Positions 1 through 8,761 of a DNA stretch of 64,000 bases are shown here, in pieces (the stretch's first letter is position 1; every line of letters begins with the position of its first letter). A program made the translations under genes and the position numbers. The stretch is from Filimonas sp. (GTDB lineage: Bacteria; Bacteroidota; Bacteroidia; Chitinophagales; Chitinophagaceae): contig JAFKHH010000013.1 in NCBI GenBank assembly GCA_017306865.1, positions 124,001 through 188,000 on the forward strand, given 5' to 3'. The notes under the pieces were generated by a model. It was not told where the DNA came from, did no database searches, and saw nothing but the letters and a program-made list of their open reading frames with translations.

Positions 1-1
1 A

Positions 2-112
2 TCTCTTAGCTTATCCAATAGCGGGCAGATGAATAGCAAAGATGGGATACGCGATAACATACAGGCAATGATGAAAATAGGCGGTGAATCACTACATTTA
101 ATAGATGTTTAA
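2..112 (+). CDS. C-terminal end of an unidentified protein (partial)
   Basis: An open frame enters from the left edge and stops with TAA at 110-112, giving about 36 C-terminal residues. It overlaps the start of the next gene by 8 bases, the usual arrangement for translational coupling, which supports it being real. The tail (NSKDGIRDNIQAMMKIGG and following) loosely resembles the end of DUF1508/YegP repeats, where a conserved Ser-Lys is followed by a Gly-Ile helix. That match is from memory and weak, so the product is unassigned. Confidence 0.5.
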   Translation, partial: SLSLSNSGQMNSKDGIRDNIQAMMKIGGESLHLIDV

Positions 113-455
113 ACGCTCTACACCTATACTTGCCTCACTGAATGAAGCTGAGTCGATCGTATTCTATACAGAAAAGTTAGGCTTCACTTTTTATGAAAAT
201 AATAATGGCTATCTCATTTTTGAACGGGATGGCATACATATACATCTGTTTGCATGTGCTGACCCGGGAGTATGCCGCAACATGGGTTGTTACATCTACG
301 TAACGCAGATAGAAGACCTGTATAATGAATACAAACAACGCGACCTCATTCATCCTAATGGAGACCTTCGGCTGATGCCGTGGGGATTAAGGCAGTTTGC
401 TGTGGCAGATAATAATGGAAACATTTTCTACTTTGCTGACTATAAAGAAAATTAG
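105..455 (+). CDS. VOC-fold (glyoxalase/bleomycin-resistance-like) protein
   Basis: A 116-residue single-domain protein of the vicinal oxygen chelate fold. The N-terminal half shows the typical beta-alpha-beta pattern (SLNEAESIVFYTEKLGF, then a strand with FERDGIHIHLF). The C-terminal half repeats it and ends in the usual D-NGN-FYFAD strand. This subgroup resembles bleomycin-resistance proteins, which bind a small hydrophobic ligand rather than catalyse a reaction, but the substrate cannot be read from sequence. The start ATG overlaps the end of the upstream partial gene, so the two are probably co-transcribed. Length is normal for a one-domain VOC protein. Confidence 0.8.
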   Translation: MFKRSTPILASLNEAESIVFYTEKLGFTFYENNNGYLIFERDGIHIHLFACADPGVCRNMGCYIYVTQIEDLYNEYKQRDLIHPNGDLRLMPWGLRQFAVADNNGNIFYFADYKEN

Positions 456-523
456 TTAGGTTCAAATAATTTACAATCACTGATGCACTTGCATGCTACA
501 TAACTTTAATCCAAACAATTGAC

Positions 524-1231
524 ATGAAAAAACTACTCTACGCTGTTGCATTAACAATGCTCTTTTCTTACATGCCTTTTAAGAAAAAAGTGGTTGTTGT
601 CTGGCAACCTTCCCATCAAACAGATACCGGCAAAGATTTTAATGAAGCACTCGTAAGTAATGGCATTGCAGAAGCAGCCATGGCTACTTCACCCAGCTAC
701 AAAGAATACAAAGTGTGGAGCCTTGGGCGGACAGATGTGCATGATGCAAACAACGGCAGTAATACCAAGATAGCGCATACCTCCGCTGTTGTAGATGGGA
801 AGCTCTCCGGTTATGCATGGGAATTAAAAGAGTCGAACAAGCATAAGCCGGATGTCTTTATCGCACTGCACAACAATGGTGGTACAAAACGCCATGCTAT
901 ATGGGGATATGTGCATTATGGTGACGCACACCAGGCAGAGAACCAAGACCTGGCTAAAAAATTAACTGCAGCAATTGCAGCAGCTACTACGCTCGAAGAC
1001 CGGGGTGTATTGATGGACAGCACTACGGGCCGCAATGACTATACCTGCGCTGCTACAGGCAAGCTTGCATTTTATAGTCTTGATGAGCATGTGAATACGG
1101 CTCCTATACGTGTATTACTCGAAATAGGAGACAATGAAGCAAGCCATGACTTCCTGAAAGACCCGGCTAACCAGAAAAAAATTGGCGAAGCAATTAAAAA
1201 AGCGCTGGCGGAATGGTTGGAGAAAAGATAG
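524..1231 (+). CDS. N-acetylmuramoyl-L-alanine amidase-like protein (Amidase_3)
   Basis: A 235-residue protein with a short hydrophobic N-terminus (residues 1-18), probably a signal peptide or anchor. The rest fits the zinc-dependent Amidase_3 fold that cleaves the bond between muramic acid and the stem peptide of peptidoglycan. His31 in PSHQ and His116 in ALHNNGG match the two zinc histidines. Glu200 in LLEIGDNE matches the catalytic glutamate. The third ligand is probably Glu42 or Glu50. No binding domain is attached, so the enzyme is minimal. It likely works in the periplasm in cell-wall turnover, although the degenerate first motif leaves room for another amide substrate. It is followed by a strong hairpin and a convergent gene. 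Confidence 0.78.
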   Translation: MKKLLYAVALTMLFSYMPFKKKVVVVWQPSHQTDTGKDFNEALVSNGIAEAAMATSPSYKEYKVWSLGRTDVHDANNGSNTKIAHTSAVVDGKLSGYAWELKESNKHKPDVFIALHNNGGTKRHAIWGYVHYGDAHQAENQDLAKKLTAAIAAATTLEDRGVLMDSTTGRNDYTCAATGKLAFYSLDEHVNTAPIRVLLEIGDNEASHDFLKDPANQKKIGEAIKKALAEWLEKR

Positions 1232-1240
1232 AAAATACCA

Positions 1241-1283
1241 TATCAACGATCTGTATGTTGTAGACAAATACAGATCGTTGATA
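1241..1283. terminator. Perfect 16-bp hairpin between convergent genes
   Basis: The arms 1241-1256 and 1268-1283 are exact reverse complements, with a small extra TTG/CAA pairing inside the loop. There is no T-run. It lies between the amidase gene and the convergent SDR gene and probably ends transcription, or protects mRNA ends, in both directions. Confidence 0.6.
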
Positions 1284-1315
1284 TAGTTAGTTGCTGATGG
1301 TCTAATGCAACAGGC

Positions 1316-2203
1316 CTAAAAATAAATCCCCACTTTCAAATCCTCCATCAGCTCCTGGTGGGTAGGTGCCCAGTTAAGAGCGGCACGTGTCTGTTCGCTG
1401 GATGCAGGGCAATCCATTGACGCAAAATGCTTGAACCAGGTAAAGTGTGCTTCAGCCCCGGCGTTATCCTTGCTTACCGTTGGAATTTGTAACGCATTAC
1501 CAATCGTTGTAGCAATTTCTTTAAAGGCAATACCTCCCTCCGCTACTGCATGATATACTTTTTGTGCAGGCTGTTTCTCAACGATGAGACGATATAGTAC
1601 TGCCGCGTCTAAACGGTGAACCGCAGGCCAGCGGTTCTGGCCTTCTCCTATGTACGCAGATTCTCCCTTTTCTTTTGCCATGCCAATCACCATAGGAATA
1701 AAGCCATGATCTCCTTTGTCATGCACTGTAGGTGGCAGGCGCACGATATACGCATTTATGCCTTGTGCGCTAAGCGCTTTCGCTGCTTCTTCCGAAGCCG
1801 CACGAGGGACAATCTCGGAACCAGCCGGTACATCATCTTCTGTCACCAGTTTGCCTGTACTAAGTAAGCCTACGCCGGATGTAATTACAAATGGACGATT
1901 GCTGCCAGCTAGTACTTCACCTATTGCCATGATCACCTTACGGTCGTCTTCACAATTCTGTTTGAAGCGGCTGAAATCATGATTGAATGCTGTATGAATA
2001 ACAGCATCGCATTGTGCTGCGCCACGCTGAATGCTTTCCAGGTCGTCAAGGTTGCCACGATGTACTGCAGCGCCGGTTTTAAGCAGGCTTTCCGCAGCGT
2101 TATCGCTGCGAACCATTCCAAGCACCTCATGTCCGTTTTGTAAAAGTTGCTGAACAACAGCGGAGCCTACAAAACCAGAAGCTCCTGTAACAAATACTCG
2201 CAT
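1316..2203 (-). CDS. SDR-family NAD(P)-dependent reductase/epimerase
   Basis: A 295-residue extended short-chain dehydrogenase. The N-terminal Rossmann motif VTGASGFVGSAVV binds the dinucleotide, and NLDD with DAVIHTAFNHD matches the usual second and third cofactor segments. The catalytic Tyr-x-x-x-Lys is not obvious: the corresponding stretch reads PRAASEEAAKAL, so Tyr appears replaced. Many close relatives annotated as SDR or 3-beta-HSD-like proteins share this, and they may be atypical reductases or redox sensors. The gene lies 159 bases downstream of a Crp-type regulator on the same strand, which suggests control by that regulator. Substrate unknown. Confidence 0.82.
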   Translation of the reverse strand: MRVFVTGASGFVGSAVVQQLLQNGHEVLGMVRSDNAAESLLKTGAAVHRGNLDDLESIQRGAAQCDAVIHTAFNHDFSRFKQNCEDDRKVIMAIGEVLAGSNRPFVITSGVGLLSTGKLVTEDDVPAGSEIVPRAASEEAAKALSAQGINAYIVRLPPTVHDKGDHGFIPMVIGMAKEKGESAYIGEGQNRWPAVHRLDAAVLYRLIVEKQPAQKVYHAVAEGGIAFKEIATTIGNALQIPTVSKDNAGAEAHFTWFKHFASMDCPASSEQTRAALNWAPTHQELMEDLKVGIYF

Positions 2204-2330
2204 AATAAATTATCTTTTTCTGATAGCAAAAGTGAGAAAGCTATAGTTGGAAAAAGTGGTCATTTGACCATATTTTGTCTGAAATGAGTAGAAGTATAGT
2301 ATACAAATAGCTACATAGCACTTCGTGCAT

Positions 2331-2360
2331 ATTCACGATTGCCGTTTGACGATTCACGTT
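2331..2360. repeat. CACGATT-type dispersed repeat, copy 1
   Basis: The core ATTCACGATTGCCGTTTGAC, followed by GATTCACG, lies just after the stop codon of the Crp-type regulator. Near-identical cores occur near 18.6-18.7, 26.8, 31.1-31.2 and 40.3 kb, always between genes. Confidence 0.7.
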
Positions 2361-2362
2361 CA

Positions 2363-2941
2363 TCACTTATGCACTTGCGTGTGGCGTATGCGTGTCAGCG
2401 TCTTTAGCGAGATGCCAAGGTAGGATGCGATCATGTGTAGTGGTAGTCTTTGCAACAAACCAGGATACGTACGAATGAAGTCTTCGTATTTTTCTTCCGG
2501 TGTTGCACTGATGGAGGTGAAAATGCGCTGACGGCTATTGTAGATATTCCGGGAGATCAATTCTTGCGAAAGATTTTTTAATGCAGGTATCGTATGCAAT
2601 AAATATTCAAAATCTGCTTTTGTCCAAAGCAATACATCTGTTTTTTCTATAGCAGCAATATTAAATGAAGTGGGCGTTTGTCTGTCGTAACTCTCTACAT
2701 CCAGTGTCCAGCTATGTTCTGGCGAGAATTGTATAATATGTTCAGTGCCATCCTCCCGTACACCAAACGTGCGTAGCAGTCCATTTGCTATAAATGTTTT
2801 ATGACGGCATATTTGTCCTTCTTGTAGTAACAGTTCATTGCGCTGAAGCGTTCTGGTCATAGTTGTCGCAGTGATCTGTTGAAGTGCTTCATCACTAAGG
2901 TCTGTATTTGTACGCAGGTATGTTTCAAATGCCGGGATCAT
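2363..2941 (-). CDS. Crp/Fnr-family transcriptional regulator
   Basis: A 192-residue regulator. Residues about 25-115 form a cyclic-nucleotide-binding-type beta barrel (NELLLQEGQICRHKTFIANG, then strands ending WTLDVES). A long dimerisation helix follows, and a C-terminal helix-turn-helix around LPLHMIASYLGISLKTLTRIR contacts DNA. This short form is common in Bacteroidota and usually lacks the residues for high-affinity cAMP binding, so the effector is unknown. The gene is divergent from the barrel-protein gene at 3156 and followed on the same strand by the SDR gene, its likely target. A TAnnTTTG-like element lies at 2949-2956 on the minus strand, very near the start codon. Confidence 0.88.
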   Translation of the reverse strand: MIPAFETYLRTNTDLSDEALQQITATTMTRTLQRNELLLQEGQICRHKTFIANGLLRTFGVREDGTEHIIQFSPEHSWTLDVESYDRQTPTSFNIAAIEKTDVLLWTKADFEYLLHTIPALKNLSQELISRNIYNSRQRIFTSISATPEEKYEDFIRTYPGLLQRLPLHMIASYLGISLKTLTRIRHTQVHK

Positions 2942-3155
2942 CGTGTATCAAATTTACAGGTTCTGACGTTATTGCTGTTGATGAATAATTTGTAGTACTT
3001 ATTTGACTGTATAATTAAAATAAACTGGTGTTTGTTAAGTATATAGGACGATTCAGGGAAATATTGCCCCACTTCTGTCATTCTTGGTAATGGGATATAA
3101 ACAGGCAAAATAAGGTGGCATGTACTTTGAAATACGGTAGGCAAAACTGTAACCA

Positions 3156-3683
3156 ATGAAAAAAATCCTTGTTTTGTCTATGCTGGCAATAGTCGTTGCC
3201 GCAGGACGCATTCACGCACAGTCAACAACAATCACCTCAAATAACAGTTGGTTAAAAGTAGGTGCCAACGTTGGCGTACCGGTAGGTAATGCAAGTAACT
3301 ACAGCAATTTTACATTAGGCTTAGATGTAAAAGGACAAGTGCTGGAAACCAGCCATATCGGGTTGGGTATTGCAACAGGCTATAATCATTACTTCGCGAA
3401 AGATGGGTTTAAAGATTTTGGTACGATCCCTTTAGGCGCATTCATACGTGTATATCCTGCCAGTAAAGGTTTCTTTGCAGGTGTAGATGGTGGCTATAGC
3501 TTCGTAACAGGCTATGATAATGCAAAAGGCGGTGCATATATAAAACCGCAGATCGGTTATCACAACTATGACTGGAACATCTTTGGCTATTACAGCAATG
3601 TATTCCGTAGTGACGCAAACGGCGGAGGTATAGGCAGTATAGGTGTAGGCGCAACGTATAATATCAGGTTTGGTAAGAAATAG
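3156..3683 (+). CDS. Secreted outer-membrane beta-barrel-like protein
   Basis: A 175-residue protein with a clear signal peptide (residues 1-21, cut after IHAQ). The mature part is glycine- and tyrosine-rich with alternating hydrophobic residues, as in small 8-strand outer-membrane barrels: LKVGANVGVPVGN, a LGLDVKGQ strand, and a final strand GVGATYNIRFGKK. The terminal aromatic or positive residues are typical of Bacteroidota porin-like proteins. No enzymatic motif is visible. It is monocistronic, with its own divergent upstream region (2942-3155) and the repeat-rich region 3684-4224 downstream. Function unknown. Confidence 0.72.
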   Translation: MKKILVLSMLAIVVAAGRIHAQSTTITSNNSWLKVGANVGVPVGNASNYSNFTLGLDVKGQVLETSHIGLGIATGYNHYFAKDGFKDFGTIPLGAFIRVYPASKGFFAGVDGGYSFVTGYDNAKGGAYIKPQIGYHNYDWNIFGYYSNVFRSDANGGGIGSIGVGATYNIRFGKK

Positions 3684-4224
3684 GAGGATAAGGTATATAG
3701 GGTATATAAGGAAAGCAATTAGCTACACTGGATATGAGTACTAGTAGCCTGCTTTATCTACCCTATATACAATATCATTGTTGTCCGACTAAGTTTAGTG
3801 GATCTTGAACTGCAAGCTTTCATTTGTCTACCGACGGTGTTACTTTTTGTCTTGATACAAAAAGTAACCAAAAAGATCAAGGCTGCAGAAAAGCAGGCTA
3901 AAAATTGTCCTGCCCGCCGAAATCCATTGAACTCGCCGCTTACAGCGTGAGTAAGCAAGTTGCGTCTGGCTCAAACAGCAATGGATTTTTCCGGCGTTCA
4001 TGCCAATTTTCTTAACGCAGCTTTTCTGAGGCCGAGCGCTTCCCGGAAAGACCCCAAAAAGGGAGCTTCCCCGATTTTAGTAACGTGCTTTTTTCAGATG
4101 CAGACCTTTGCCACAAAGAATTACGAACTTTTTTCGCCATGGTAGTCGGACAACAATGATACTTTATATACCCTATCTACTCTATATACTTTAACTTGCC
4201 TGATTAACAATCAAATTGCAATTG
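3684..4224. other. Gene-free stretch with A/T repeats and a MITE-like element
   Basis: This 541-bp gap holds no convincing gene. It begins with a palindromic A/T-rich block: GTATATAGGGTATATAAGG near 3693 faces its inverse near 3752-3770. The 389-bp inverted-repeat element follows, and then another copy of the TATATACCCTAT words (4162-4192) precedes the PfkB gene. Short open frames inside the element look non-coding. Confidence 0.6.
3773..4161. mobile_element. 389-bp MITE-like element with 19-bp perfect terminal inverted repeats
   Basis: The ends are exact inverse copies: TATCATTGTTGTCCGACTA at 3773-3791 and its reverse complement at 4143-4161. There is no transposase frame. Inside is a strong 12-bp hairpin (3839-3868, TACTTTTTGT with its complement) that I recall as a frequent sequence in Bacteroidota genomes. 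Size, lack of coding capacity and terminal repeats fit a non-autonomous element moved by a transposase elsewhere. No clear target-site duplication is visible next to the ends, so the exact borders are uncertain. Confidence 0.6.
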
Positions 4225-5118
4225 ATGTACGATATCTGCTGTGTTGGGCATATTACTCTTGATAGGGTAGTAACGCCGCAATCGTCTGTGTATATGGCTG
4301 GCGGCACTTCATTTTATTTTTCGAGTGCTATTCATCAGTTACCTGTTCAGTATGGATTGGTTACTGCGCTTGGTGATGCAGAGATGCAGTATGTAGAAGA
4401 TCTTCGCGCATTAGGTGTAAGTGTGACTGCATTGCCTAGCAGGTATTCTGTTTTCTTTGAGAATATTTATCCTGCCAATGCTGATGAGCGCATACAAAAT
4501 GTGTTGGCAATCGCAGAACCTTTTGCCATAGGTCATTTAAAAGAGATACAGTCAGCGGTATTTCATTTAGGCCCTTTGCTTGCAGAAGATATACCTGTAT
4601 CCATGATCAGGGAGTTGGCTGCGCGGAGTTCCGTCTCATTGGATGTGCAGGGTTACTTGCGTACGGTACGTAACCAGAAAGTATTTGCTGTGGACTGGCA
4701 GGAGAAGAAAGATGCCTTGCAATATGTTTCTATCCTGAAAACAAGCGAGTCTGAAATGGAAGTGTTGACCGGGCATGCTGATATTAAAAGCAGTGCGATT
4801 ATGTTGAATAAATGGGGTGTGAAAGAAGTCATAGTTACATTAGGAAGTAAGGGGTCAGTGATCTATAGTAATGACCGATTTTATGAAATACCTGCTTTTG
4901 TGCCACGCGTTACGGTAGATGCAACAGGATGTGGCGATACATATATGGCAGGTTATTTATACAAGCGTCACCAGCAGGCGGATATACAGGATGCCGGTGA
5001 GTTTGCCGCGGCAATTGCAAGCCTTAAAATAGAACAATCCGGCCCTTTTAAAGGAAGTGAAAATGATGTGTTGCAAGTAGTGAGGCAGGGAGAACGATAT
5101 TTTGCGGGCTGGTTATAA
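4225..5118 (+). CDS. PfkB-family sugar/nucleoside kinase
   Basis: A 297-residue ribokinase-fold kinase that phosphorylates a small alcohol-bearing substrate using ATP. The N-terminal substrate region contains MAGGTSFYFSSA. The C-terminal signature DATGCGDTYMAGYL (from about residue 232) supplies the anion hole and the catalytic Asp238. The TLGSKG strand and the ExExxxL-type helix (SESEMEVLTG) are also in place. A TTG nine bases upstream is in frame, but ATG at 4225 fits the family start (YDICCVGHITLD) better. The gene stands alone, followed by a bidirectional hairpin, so its substrate is not indicated by context. Confidence 0.85.
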   Translation: MYDICCVGHITLDRVVTPQSSVYMAGGTSFYFSSAIHQLPVQYGLVTALGDAEMQYVEDLRALGVSVTALPSRYSVFFENIYPANADERIQNVLAIAEPFAIGHLKEIQSAVFHLGPLLAEDIPVSMIRELAARSSVSLDVQGYLRTVRNQKVFAVDWQEKKDALQYVSILKTSESEMEVLTGHADIKSSAIMLNKWGVKEVIVTLGSKGSVIYSNDRFYEIPAFVPRVTVDATGCGDTYMAGYLYKRHQQADIQDAGEFAAAIASLKIEQSGPFKGSENDVLQVVRQGERYFAGWL

Positions 5119-5126
5119 CATAAGCG

Positions 5127-5173
5127 ATATAAAAAAGTGACGATAAACTTTCGAGCCCGTCACTTTTTTATAT
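5127..5173. terminator. Bidirectional terminator
   Basis: A 16-bp inverted repeat pairs ATATAAAAAAGTGACG at 5127-5142 with its complement at 5158-5173. It has an A-run on one side and a T-run on the other, so it can stop transcription of both the kinase gene and the convergent deacetylase gene. Confidence 0.85.
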
Positions 5174-5203
5174 GTCAAAAATCAGTTTTTACTGCGTTAC
5201 ATT

Positions 5204-5998
5204 TTAGTGTTTATTTTGAATAGCCCTTATTTTCAATGCAACATCATTCATGGTCGCAATCCAAATATCTTTTTCGTTTTGTTTGAGATAGTGAAGCAAT
5301 GCACTGTGTGCATCCAGGCTCACATTTAACGGATGTCCGCCACCTACACCATGAAATAAAAATACGAGCAATGTTCCTGTACGTTGCGCCTGTTTTACCA
5401 GGTCGATCATATATGATGCAGGCTTGTCATGGATCATGTAAGAATTGATGTTGTCAATATTTATTTCAGATGCGTGTTGTAGCCCCTGGTTTACGCCACG
5501 TGCGCCACTAAAGTCATTGTGCAGGGAGCTGTAGAACAACGAGTCGCCAATTTTCAGATCACCACATGGGTATGCAAACGTGCGGGTATCTTTACCATCT
5601 ATTGCTTTGAGTAATGTATTGTTTTGTCGTATTTCACTCACCGCTCTTGATACTGTGTATTTGCTCAGGTCCGTATCCGGCCCTACGAATGAGCGGCCCG
5701 GCAACCTGCCGTCGCAAGGGTGAAACAACGCATGATTGCCAAGTTCATGGCCATTCTTTGCTGCCTTTCGCCATGCGTCCATTCGCTTTGCTACCACGGG
5801 TGATGCACCAATAATATAAAATGTTCCTTTAAAATTGAACGAGTCCAATGCTGGCAGTACGTTGTCTATATCCACATCTATGGCATCGTCATACGTGAGT
5901 ACAACAGCGCATTTCTTTCCGTTCCAGGAAGTGTCAACCTGGCTTTTAGCAAAAGTGGTAAGAGATAGAGAGAGCAGAAGCGCAAATAATGGTTTCAT
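5204..5998 (-). CDS. Secreted polysaccharide deacetylase (NodB/CE4 domain)
   Basis: A 264-residue protein with a signal peptide (residues 1-19) followed by a NodB-homology domain. Motif 1 is TYDDA (Asp37 and Asp38). Motif 2 is HALFH (metal ligands His89 and His93). FAYPCGD replaces the usual RPPYG motif, and FLFHGVGGG is the final motif. These enzymes remove N- or O-acetyl groups from chitin-like or cell-wall glycans using a divalent metal. The open frame extends 55 codons upstream, but the signal peptide fixes the start at 5998. It is monocistronic and convergent with the PfkB kinase gene. Substrate is not determinable. Confidence 0.85.
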   Translation of the reverse strand: MKPLFALLLSLSLTTFAKSQVDTSWNGKKCAVVLTYDDAIDVDIDNVLPALDSFNFKGTFYIIGASPVVAKRMDAWRKAAKNGHELGNHALFHPCDGRLPGRSFVGPDTDLSKYTVSRAVSEIRQNNTLLKAIDGKDTRTFAYPCGDLKIGDSLFYSSLHNDFSGARGVNQGLQHASEINIDNINSYMIHDKPASYMIDLVKQAQRTGTLLVFLFHGVGGGHPLNVSLDAHSALLHYLKQNEKDIWIATMNDVALKIRAIQNKH

Positions 5999-6153
5999 GT
6001 TTGTTTTGATTGTAAGATCACCGCAGCGCCGCAGAGGGCGGGGAGCTACGGGTGTTGTGTAAATTACAGAAACCTTGCGAAGATCGGAATGGAGTTTAAC
6101 GGTTTTTTGGGGAGTTATTACTCTATGAAGCTTTTTTTTTGTGGAAAAAAGAT

Positions 6154-6603
6154 ATGCTGTCACTAAAGTCTGTTTGTGGGCCTTTGTTTCTGTTTTTTGT
6201 AATGCATGCTAGTGCTCAAAAAATAGTTTATAGGTTAGATAATACGGTTGATGTTGTTGATAGTATTAAAAAAGTTGTTGCGAACTATAGGGTAATGTTA
6301 AAAACAAAATCAAATGCGAAGATGCCATTATTCGTAGGTATAGATATGTCTGATGGGAATTTGAATGTTTATATTAGTTGTTATTCGGAAAAAAATATAC
6401 TAGTAAAACAATTGATAAGAAAAACCAGCCGTTTTATCTGGATAGATAAAAAAAACTGCTTGCCTGTTTTGTTTGATGTGGATATTTTTTCTGATGAGTT
6501 GCGCGGTAAAATCGCTTATCTAAACATGGATGGATGGTATATAAAAGCACAAAGAAACGATCAGAATAAATGGCAGGTTACGCAAATGAATCCGACTTTT
6601 TGA
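6154..6603 (+). CDS. Small secreted protein of unknown function
   Basis: A 149-residue protein with a signal peptide ending near HASAQ (about residue 22). The mature domain alternates charged and hydrophobic stretches (VKQLIRKTSRFIWIDKKNC and IAYLNMDGWYIKAQRN) and shows no motif I recognise. ATG at 6154 is chosen over the in-frame TTG at 6139 because it starts the signal peptide directly. The gene is clearly richer in A/T than its neighbours, which may mean recent transfer. It is followed by a perfect 19-bp hairpin. Function unknown. Confidence 0.6.
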   Translation: MLSLKSVCGPLFLFFVMHASAQKIVYRLDNTVDVVDSIKKVVANYRVMLKTKSNAKMPLFVGIDMSDGNLNVYISCYSEKNILVKQLIRKTSRFIWIDKKNCLPVLFDVDIFSDELRGKIAYLNMDGWYIKAQRNDQNKWQVTQMNPTF

Positions 6604-6638
6604 TATAGGAAATTGAGTGTAAAATGAATAAATATTTT

Positions 6639-6676
6639 TAATGAAAAGCTGTCCCTGCAGGGACAGCTTTTCATTA
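6639..6676. terminator. Perfect 38-bp palindromic terminator
   Basis: The 19-base arms 6639-6657 and 6658-6676 are exact inverse copies centred on CTGCAG, with A/T ends on both sides. It sits between convergent genes and can serve both strands. Confidence 0.85.
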
Positions 6677-6687
6677 AGTAAAGGGCT

Positions 6688-8433
6688 TTATTGAATGATT
6701 ATATTTATTGTCTGTTGTTGTTTGCCCTTAGTTATTTTAAGCACATTAGGGCCTTTTCGTAAGCCGGCAACATTTAATGTATATTGCTTTTGCCCTGTTT
6801 TAAACGTCCATTGTTTTTGTTTATGCGCAGTTGCAGAATGGAATAATTCTATTAGTACGTTTTCGTTTGATTGTAGCGTTTTAGCTTGTGCTGTTGTCCG
6901 GGTTGCATCATCTAGTGTCACAATTAAAACATTTGTAACAGGATTAGGAGATGCTGATACTTTGAATGCTGAAAAGCATTCTTGCGGTAATATTTGAATT
7001 TGCCCACTGCTTGTGCCACATGAGTTTGTCTTTGATACGCTTAAGGTAAAGTAATCATGTACATCAAAGGTTAAATAAACCGTGGATCCCGAATAGAATG
7101 AAGGGAATGGATTATTGATGCTGGTTGGTGGTGGTGATAACATCCACGTATAACTTTCGTATGGATCAGGCATCACAGGGTCTCCGACGATATAGTAATA
7201 TTCTTTATTGATACACGTTACGCTCATTATAGCATGTGAAACGGGGTCGTAGGGGCCTACAATATTCAGGGGAGGGGGACCTGCCGAAATATATTTATTC
7301 ACATTTGTTGTACTGTAACACCCACCCGGTATAGATGGTGTTACGGTTGCAGTTAAGGTTACCGGGCCATCCAGTAACTTGGTAACAGTGACTGCATTTC
7401 CGGATGGAGTAAGACTGACATAACCGGATGGAGAAGCTGACCATGTGACAGAACCATTGCAAGGAACATCAGATATGCTATAATATTCCGAATTGCAAAC
7501 AGAATTTGCCCCGTTGATGGTCATGGAAGGAGCAGTTTGTGTTACCGGAATGCTATAGCTTTTGTACACAGATCCGCTTACCATTACATCAAGGCTTATG
7601 TTGGATAAATTAGCACCGCATGTAGGCGTTAACGTGAGCGTGTTTGTAGATGTAGAAATATTTTGAGGTGCAGCGCTGCCATTGTAGATCCAGCCATTTG
7701 AAGCAGAGCCGAGATGCCATTCGTATGAAGTAATATTCGCAATATTATACGGGTTATTTACTGTGATGGTTTTTGGCGGAGTAGTGCCACATGTGACGCC
7801 AATAGTTGAGGGTGATAATGTAAAACCAGGGGATGTTTCTGTTATAGTGACATTATTGATAAGTAATTCTGTGCTATTGCTTGTAGAACCACCATATCCC
7901 AGAACAAAAAAATAGGCATAATTGGTGGTTGGAGTAAACCCCGTTGTTAATGTATATGTAGAAGTGGTATTTACCCACGTTTGGCCAATGAAGTTAGATT
8001 GCAGAGAACCCCATGTGTTTTGGTCAACTGAGTTGCAAACAGTAGCGGATAAATCAACAAGGGCGTTAAGTACACCTACAGCAAGTTGAGGAGTAGATAC
8101 AGGATCGCTTGATTGTCTCCCTGCGTTTATAGAAATAGCGTAAGTGTAATCTTTCTTAATTGGAAAAGCTATTGCATAGGCAGTGCCTAATACTGTAGAA
8201 TTAGTTGATCCTCCATGTGTTTTTAATACAACAGCGGTTCCATTAAAATAAGCCCCGCCAGCAAGCGGATAATGGGCGCGACCATTAACGACAGGTGCAG
8301 TTGCCAGGTTAAATATATTGCAGGATGTCGTTGATAACCCAGAGCCAGAATAGGTAATGGTTTCTGCATGTAATAAATGGATAGAGCAACAGAATAATCC
8401 TACGAAAAAGAAGAAGTGTCTAAATCGTTTCAT
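6688..8433 (-). CDS. T9SS-exported multi-domain surface protein
   Basis: A 581-residue secreted protein. Residues 1-23 are a signal peptide. Residues about 25-200 look like a jelly-roll ligand or glycan-binding domain (aromatic- and Thr-rich, with several AYAIAFPIKKDYTYAISI-type strands). Residues about 205-480 are PKD/Ig-like repeats with paired cysteines. The C-terminal roughly 90 residues, starting KVSASPNPVTN, match a type A sorting domain recognised by the type IX secretion system, so the protein should be displayed on, or released from, the cell surface. There is no catalytic motif, which suggests adhesion or binding. It is monocistronic. Confidence 0.78.
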   Translation of the reverse strand: MKRFRHFFFFVGLFCCSIHLLHAETITYSGSGLSTTSCNIFNLATAPVVNGRAHYPLAGGAYFNGTAVVLKTHGGSTNSTVLGTAYAIAFPIKKDYTYAISINAGRQSSDPVSTPQLAVGVLNALVDLSATVCNSVDQNTWGSLQSNFIGQTWVNTTSTYTLTTGFTPTTNYAYFFVLGYGGSTSNSTELLINNVTITETSPGFTLSPSTIGVTCGTTPPKTITVNNPYNIANITSYEWHLGSASNGWIYNGSAAPQNISTSTNTLTLTPTCGANLSNISLDVMVSGSVYKSYSIPVTQTAPSMTINGANSVCNSEYYSISDVPCNGSVTWSASPSGYVSLTPSGNAVTVTKLLDGPVTLTATVTPSIPGGCYSTTNVNKYISAGPPPLNIVGPYDPVSHAIMSVTCINKEYYYIVGDPVMPDPYESYTWMLSPPPTSINNPFPSFYSGSTVYLTFDVHDYFTLSVSKTNSCGTSSGQIQILPQECFSAFKVSASPNPVTNVLIVTLDDATRTTAQAKTLQSNENVLIELFHSATAHKQKQWTFKTGQKQYTLNVAGLRKGPNVLKITKGKQQQTINIIIQ

Positions 8434-8761
8434 AATTAATGATTGAAGATTATTAAAGTGTAGTTTTCTGAAACGGATTTTGAAGGTAGTCTACATTGGG
8501 TAAGGGTGCTTCTTCGTGGCGCATAATTCCACAAAATAGGAGTGTTTGATGCAGTAATAAGGATTTAGAGTTAAGATTTAATTCGCATTTTAAATATATG
8601 AAGAGTTTTTCAGATCTAAAGATTAAAATAAGTGACGAATAGTGTATTCGTTTTACATTTTTGAAATAAGTGCAACAAAAAACAATTCACAAGGAACGTG
8701 ATCTTATGGCGACATCTCTTAAATTCGCTTAGTTCTTCTTTACCAATACAAAGAAACCAGC
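8434..8761. other. Intergenic region, nothing recognised
   Basis: This 328-bp A/T-rich gap lies between divergent genes and must hold promoters for both. I find no exact TAnnTTTG element, strong hairpin, dispersed repeat or small gene in it. Confidence 0.4.

Noticed and set aside
3758-4145. Two short open frames on opposite strands inside the 389-bp element
   Set aside because: They span the hairpin and terminal repeat of a non-coding element and have no plausible start context or domain; similar translations are common artefacts of this repeat.
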